Positions 3,912 to 6,884 of a DNA stretch of 6,884 bases are shown piece after piece. The number at the start of each line of letters is the position of its first letter. The first letter of the stretch is position 1. The DNA is taken from the NCBI GenBank assembly GCA_964459065.1, contig CAYWMN010000210.1:1-6884 (forward strand), in the 5' to 3' direction. The position numbers and the translations under genes are program-made. The DNA is from JAMCXS01 sp964459065. Lineage in GTDB: Bacteria; Acidobacteriota; Terriglobia; UBA7540. The notes beneath the pieces were generated by a model, which worked only from the letters and a program-made list of their open reading frames with translations, did no database searches and had not been told where the DNA came from.

Positions 3912-6884
3912 TTAATTGACGGTGACCGTCACCTTCCCACGGTTCGTCAAGGTTTGCGCCTGGGCAATGATCTGGACCGTGTAAGTTCCGGAGGGCGTGC
4001 CGCTGGGCCCGGTCGAAGTCGAACCGCCGCTGCCCGCTCCTCCGCCGCAGGAAACTTGCCACAGACAAAACAGAACCGTCAGAACCACTGCAAAGCTTCG
4101 GGCTCGTCTGGCAAAGCGGACCAGGAGCAACAAGGCGCCCCAGCAACACAACCCAAACCACCCCCAGCCGTGGAGGTTCAAGGGAAGCTTCCACTGCCCC
4201 GGCGGCGGTCCGGCAAGCGAGCCTGAAGCCGTAATGACCGTCAACTGAGTATCGGCTGGGGCCGAACCGTCCAGCGTCACCGAGGAGGGTGAAACCGTGC
4301 AACTCCCCTTGGGCGGCGCCTCCGCGCAGGAAAGGTCCACTGGCAGAGCAAAACCATTGACCGGCGTGAGGACGATTTTAAAGCTCGCCGACCCGCCCGC
4401 GGAGACCGAAGCCTGGGAAGGCGAGGAGGTGAGGGTAAAATTCTCGAAATTCACCGTCAGGGGAAGCGACGCCGTGCCGGTACTGATCGAGGTCGACGAG
4501 GTTCCCGAAGAAGCAGTGAGCAGGCTGGAGGTCGTCACCAGAGTTCCCGCCACGAAGAAACTGAACGACGGAGAAGTTACTGCATTAAGGTTCCCCACGC
4601 TAAGCGTTGTGGACCCGCCCGGAGTGATGGTCGTTGGGTTAAAGGAGCACGTCGCCGGCGCATTGTTGACGCAGCTGAGTGCAATGGATCCTGTATACCC
4701 GGAGCTCGATGACGCGGACACCGTGAAGTCGACCTGGTCGGTCCCCTGAAGAACATTCATCGAGGCCGGCTGCGCAGCAAGGGTAAACGGGAGGGTGCCG
4801 GTGCCGGTCAAAACAATCGTCTGCGGGCTGTCGCCGGCCGAATCGGTGATCGCTAAGGAGCCAACGAGGGTTCCCGCCGAAGAAGGAGAGAAAGTAACCG
4901 CAATCGTGCAAGTGCCGCCGGCACTGACCACGCTGCCACAGGTATTGGACTCACCAAAATCTCCTTGAACCTGGAGGCTGGAAATATCGAGCGGTGATTG
5001 CGCGGGATTGGTTAAAGTCACCGTTTGGCTCGGGCTGGTTGTCCCAACCGGAACCGACCCAAAATCCAGGCTGGTCGCCGAAAGGTTGACCGCGCCGCTC
5101 GCGCCGACCCCCTGCAGGTGAACCGTCTGAGGGCTTCCCGCCGCGTTGTCCGTAATCGTCATCGACCCGGTGCGAAGGCCGGCGCCGGCCGGCGTAAAAG
5201 TGACACTCACCGGACAGCTTGTCCCTGCAGCAACCTTCCCGCAGCTGGAGGTCGCGGCAAACTCGCCTCCCGCCGCAATGCTTGAAATCTCGAGCGCCGC
5301 GCTGCCGGCGTCAAGAAGCTTCACCGTCTGGGGCGCGCTTGTCGTGCCGACGGCTTGAGCGGGAAAAACAAGCGGGTTTGGAACAGCGCTCAATCCGGGC
5401 GCATTCTGAGGGCTGATTTTGGCCGCCCAGGCGTCATAGGACCCGCCCGTGTAGCCGGGGGTGTAGGCCGCCGGCGTGGTTGGGAAGTCAGCCGAAAAAG
5501 TGTCTCCGGCAACGTAAAGGTTTCCGGAACTATCAAGAGCAAGGTCATTGGCGTATTCATAGCCCGTTCCACCCAGATAGGTTGAGAAGATAAGGCCTGA
5601 TCCGGCCGGGTTGAGTTCGGCCACAATCGCGTCATCGAATCCTCCGCTGTTCATCTGCAGCGGCGCGGCAACCGGAAAGCCGCCGCCGTAGGCGTAACCG
5701 GCGATGTAGGCGTCGCCGGCGCTATCAACGGCGATGGCGTTTGCAACATCCGGGTTGGTGTCACCCAGATAGGTTGCATACACAATTGCGTCGCCGGCCG
5801 CAGAGACCTTGGCAACGAAAGCCTCATCCGACCCGGCGTAAGCCGTTTCATAAGCCGAAGGCGTAACGGGAAAGTCCCTGGAAGTCGTCCAGCCCGCCAC
5901 GTAAGCGTTCAGGCTGCTATCGAGTGCGATGCCGTTGCCGTAACTCGCACCCGACCCGCCCAGATAGGATGAATAAACTAGAGCCGTCCCGGTAGGATTC
6001 AGCTTGCCGACAAAAGCCTCGAAGCAGGCTGAACTGCTCAAGGCCGAACCGCAGGTGGCACCGTTATAGCTGGAATCGAAGCCGGCGTGGGTCGGGAAAT
6101 TGGGCGAATTCGTTTGTCCCGTTACATACACGTTGCCGGAAGAATCGAGGGCAAGAGCGGCCACGTGGTCTTCGCCGCTTCCGCCGAGGTAGGTGGAGTA
6201 AACTTCTGCCGTGCCTTGGGCGTTAATTTCCGCAACGAAACCGTCAAAAGGACCTCCGCCATAACTTGTTTGCAGGGCGCCGGAGGTGGTGGGGAAGTTC
6301 AAAGCCGAGGTGAGCCCCCCCACAAAGGCATTGCCGTTTGAATCGACGGCGATGGCGCTCGCAAAGTCATCCCCCGTCCCGCCCAGGTAACTTGAGTAAA
6401 TCAAGCTTGAACCCGACGCGCTCAGCTTGGCGACAAAAGCGTCAAAGCAGGGGTCGGGATAAGCGGTGGTCCCGCAAGTGCCGCCTCCCAAAGAACTCTG
6501 GAAGGCTCCGGCCGTGGGAAAATCCAGGGAGTCCGTATAGCCGGCAAGGTAGGCTGCCCCGGTGGAGTCAACGGCGATCCGGATTCCGCGGTCGTCCCCG
6601 GTCCCGCCCAGGTAAGTGGAATAGAGAAGCCCGGAGCCCTGAGGATTCAGCTTGGCGATAAAAGCGTCAAAGCAGGAACTGGTGTTAACTTCCGTATCGC
6701 AACTTCCTCCCGAAAAGCGGTTCTCGATCCCGCCCACCACCGGGAAGTCCATCGAGGCTGTGTAGCCGGTCAAGTAGACGTCGCCCGATCCGTCCACGGC
6801 GATTCCCATGCCATAGTTAAAGTCCGTTCCGCCCAGATAGGTGGAGAAGCTCAGGACCGGATCAATCACCAACGGTTTGTTGTG
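3912..6884 (-). CDS. Large SBBP-repeat (beta-propeller) protein with ASH/Ig-like domains and C-terminal hydrophobic hairpin (5' end cut by window edge)
   Basis: The frame is open from the window edge (HNKPLVIDPVLSFSTYLGG, the usual lead-in to an SBBP array) to TAA at 3912; 990 residues are visible and the signal peptide must lie upstream. The first in-frame start codon, TTG 6872, is internal. Residues about 6-490 hold seven SBBP repeats, each with YSTYLGG, then AVDSSGNAYVAG, then an FDAFVAKL-type segment. Residues about 496-593 and 597-695 are two ASH/choice-of-anchor-D-like Ig domains (LDFGSVPVGTTS type). Two further beta-sandwich domains span about 699-765 and 812-884. A Trp-rich hydrophobic stretch near 905-920, a basic RFARRAR turn, and a second hydrophobic stretch ending at Cys946-GGG follow, then a last beta segment ending in VTVTVN. 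SBBP proteins are secreted or surface structural/adhesive proteins with no assigned reaction. No catalytic motif is visible. A link to pili is only positional. Confidence 0.9.
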   Translation of the reverse strand, partial: HNKPLVIDPVLSFSTYLGGTDFNYGMGIAVDGSGDVYLTGYTASMDFPVVGGIENRFSGGSCDTEVNTSSCFDAFIAKLNPQGSGLLYSTYLGGTGDDRGIRIAVDSTGAAYLAGYTDSLDFPTAGAFQSSLGGGTCGTTAYPDPCFDAFVAKLSASGSSLIYSSYLGGTGDDFASAIAVDSNGNAFVGGLTSALNFPTTSGALQTSYGGGPFDGFVAEINAQGTAEVYSTYLGGSGEDHVAALALDSSGNVYVTGQTNSPNFPTHAGFDSSYNGATCGSALSSSACFEAFVGKLNPTGTALVYSSYLGGSGASYGNGIALDSSLNAYVAGWTTSRDFPVTPSAYETAYAGSDEAFVAKVSAAGDAIVYATYLGDTNPDVANAIAVDSAGDAYIAGYAYGGGFPVAAPLQMNSGGFDDAIVAELNPAGSGLIFSTYLGGTGYEYANDLALDSSGNLYVAGDTFSADFPTTPAAYTPGYTGGSYDAWAAKISPQNAPGLSAVPNPLVFPAQAVGTTSAPQTVKLLDAGSAALEISSIAAGGEFAATSSCGKVAAGTSCPVSVTFTPAGAGLRTGSMTITDNAAGSPQTVHLQGVGASGAVNLSATSLDFGSVPVGTTSPSQTVTLTNPAQSPLDISSLQVQGDFGESNTCGSVVSAGGTCTIAVTFSPSSAGTLVGSLAITDSAGDSPQTIVLTGTGTLPFTLAAQPASMNVLQGTDQVDFTVSASSSSGYTGSIALSCVNNAPATCSFNPTTITPGGSTTLSVGNLNAVTSPSFSFFVAGTLVTTSSLLTASSGTSSTSISTGTASLPLTVNFENFTLTSSPSQASVSAGGSASFKIVLTPVNGFALPVDLSCAEAPPKGSCTVSPSSVTLDGSAPADTQLTVITASGSLAGPPPGQWKLPLNLHGWGWFGLCCWGALLLLVRFARRARSFAVVLTVLFCLWQVSCGGGAGSGGSTSTGPSGTPSGTYTVQIIAQAQTLTNRGKVTVTVN
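3921..3933 (-). repeat. Inverted repeat at the 3' end of the SBBP gene
   Basis: GGTGACGGTCACC encodes part of the final VTVTV and forms six-base arms around one base, ending six bases before the stop codon. The nearest U-run (3896-3891) lies 24 bases further on, so it is not a standard intrinsic terminator. Confidence 0.35.
5400..6863 (-). repeat. Seven tandem SBBP repeats within the large surface protein
   Basis: The YSTYLGG-type motif recurs with its DNA copies near 6838, 6610, 6387, 6187, 5963, 5767 and 5576. Spacings fall in two classes: about 223-228 bases for repeats 1, 2 and 4, and about 190-200 bases for the others. The longer class carries an inserted Cys-X8-Cys loop just before F(D/E)AF. 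Repeat 6 is the most divergent at the motif (YATYLGD). The DNA copies are diverged rather than identical, so the array is old. Confidence 0.88.

Noticed and set aside
2707..3915. A 402-codon open frame on the plus strand, antisense to nearly all of pilM
   Set aside because: It mirrors a clearly conserved pilM gene, has no recognisable domain and is rich in His/Arg/Gln as expected for an antisense shadow in GC-rich DNA.
3891..3933. Intrinsic terminator after the SBBP gene (inverted repeat plus U6 run)
   Set aside because: The inverted repeat lies inside the coding sequence and is 24 bases from the U run; no stable hairpin directly precedes the U run.
3805..4302. A minus-strand frame overlapping the SBBP 3' end and continuing into the gap, ending in a Trp-rich segment (FAGWNEANAWRAARGG)
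   Set aside because: Most of it is an out-of-frame reading of the SBBP gene. The last 35 or so codons lie in the gap and look slightly protein-like, but they have no start of their own and no known family likeness.
1..6884. CRISPR array, tRNA, insertion sequence or phage module
   Set aside because: No short identical spaced repeats, cloverleaf-like segment, transposase-like frame or terminal inverted repeats were seen. The only array is the protein-level SBBP repeat.

Overview
The window reads as chromosomal DNA from a moderately high-GC, Gram-negative bacterium, most likely an Acidobacteriota member. This rests on my recognition of family style, not a search: a pilMNOPQ cluster with an AMIN-type final gene sits beside a very large SBBP-repeat protein with stacked Ig-like/ASH domains, a combination common in that phylum. 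All convincing genes lie on the minus strand.

Layout in transcription order, from high to low coordinates. Bases 6884-3912 hold the 3' part of a large secreted or surface SBBP beta-propeller-type protein; its 5' end lies outside the window. Bases 3911-3664 are a 248-base gap with no clear gene, which probably carries the promoter and leader of the next operon. Bases 3663-1 hold pilM, pilN, pilO, pilP and the start of an AMIN-domain gene that is probably pilQ and runs off the window edge. The pil genes are tightly packed: ATGA overlaps at pilM/pilN and pilP/pilQ, and gaps of 16 and 19 bases at pilN/pilO and pilO/pilP. They should be one transcription unit.

Function. PilM (cytoplasmic, actin-like fold) binds the N-terminal tail of PilN. 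PilN and PilO (inner-membrane bitopic proteins) form the alignment complex, and PilP (periplasmic) links it to the PilQ secretin in the outer membrane. Together they span the envelope for a type IV pilus or a related type II-like machine. The motor, pilin and prepilin peptidase genes are not in the window.

The pil cluster is ordinary. The least routine parts are the SBBP protein (two repeat sizes set by a Cys-X8-Cys insertion, regular cysteine pairing through the Ig-like domains, and a C-terminal hydrophobic hairpin ending in a lipobox-like CGGG before a last beta segment) and the pilM upstream region. I saw no RNA genes, CRISPR arrays, insertion sequences or convincing intrinsic terminators.
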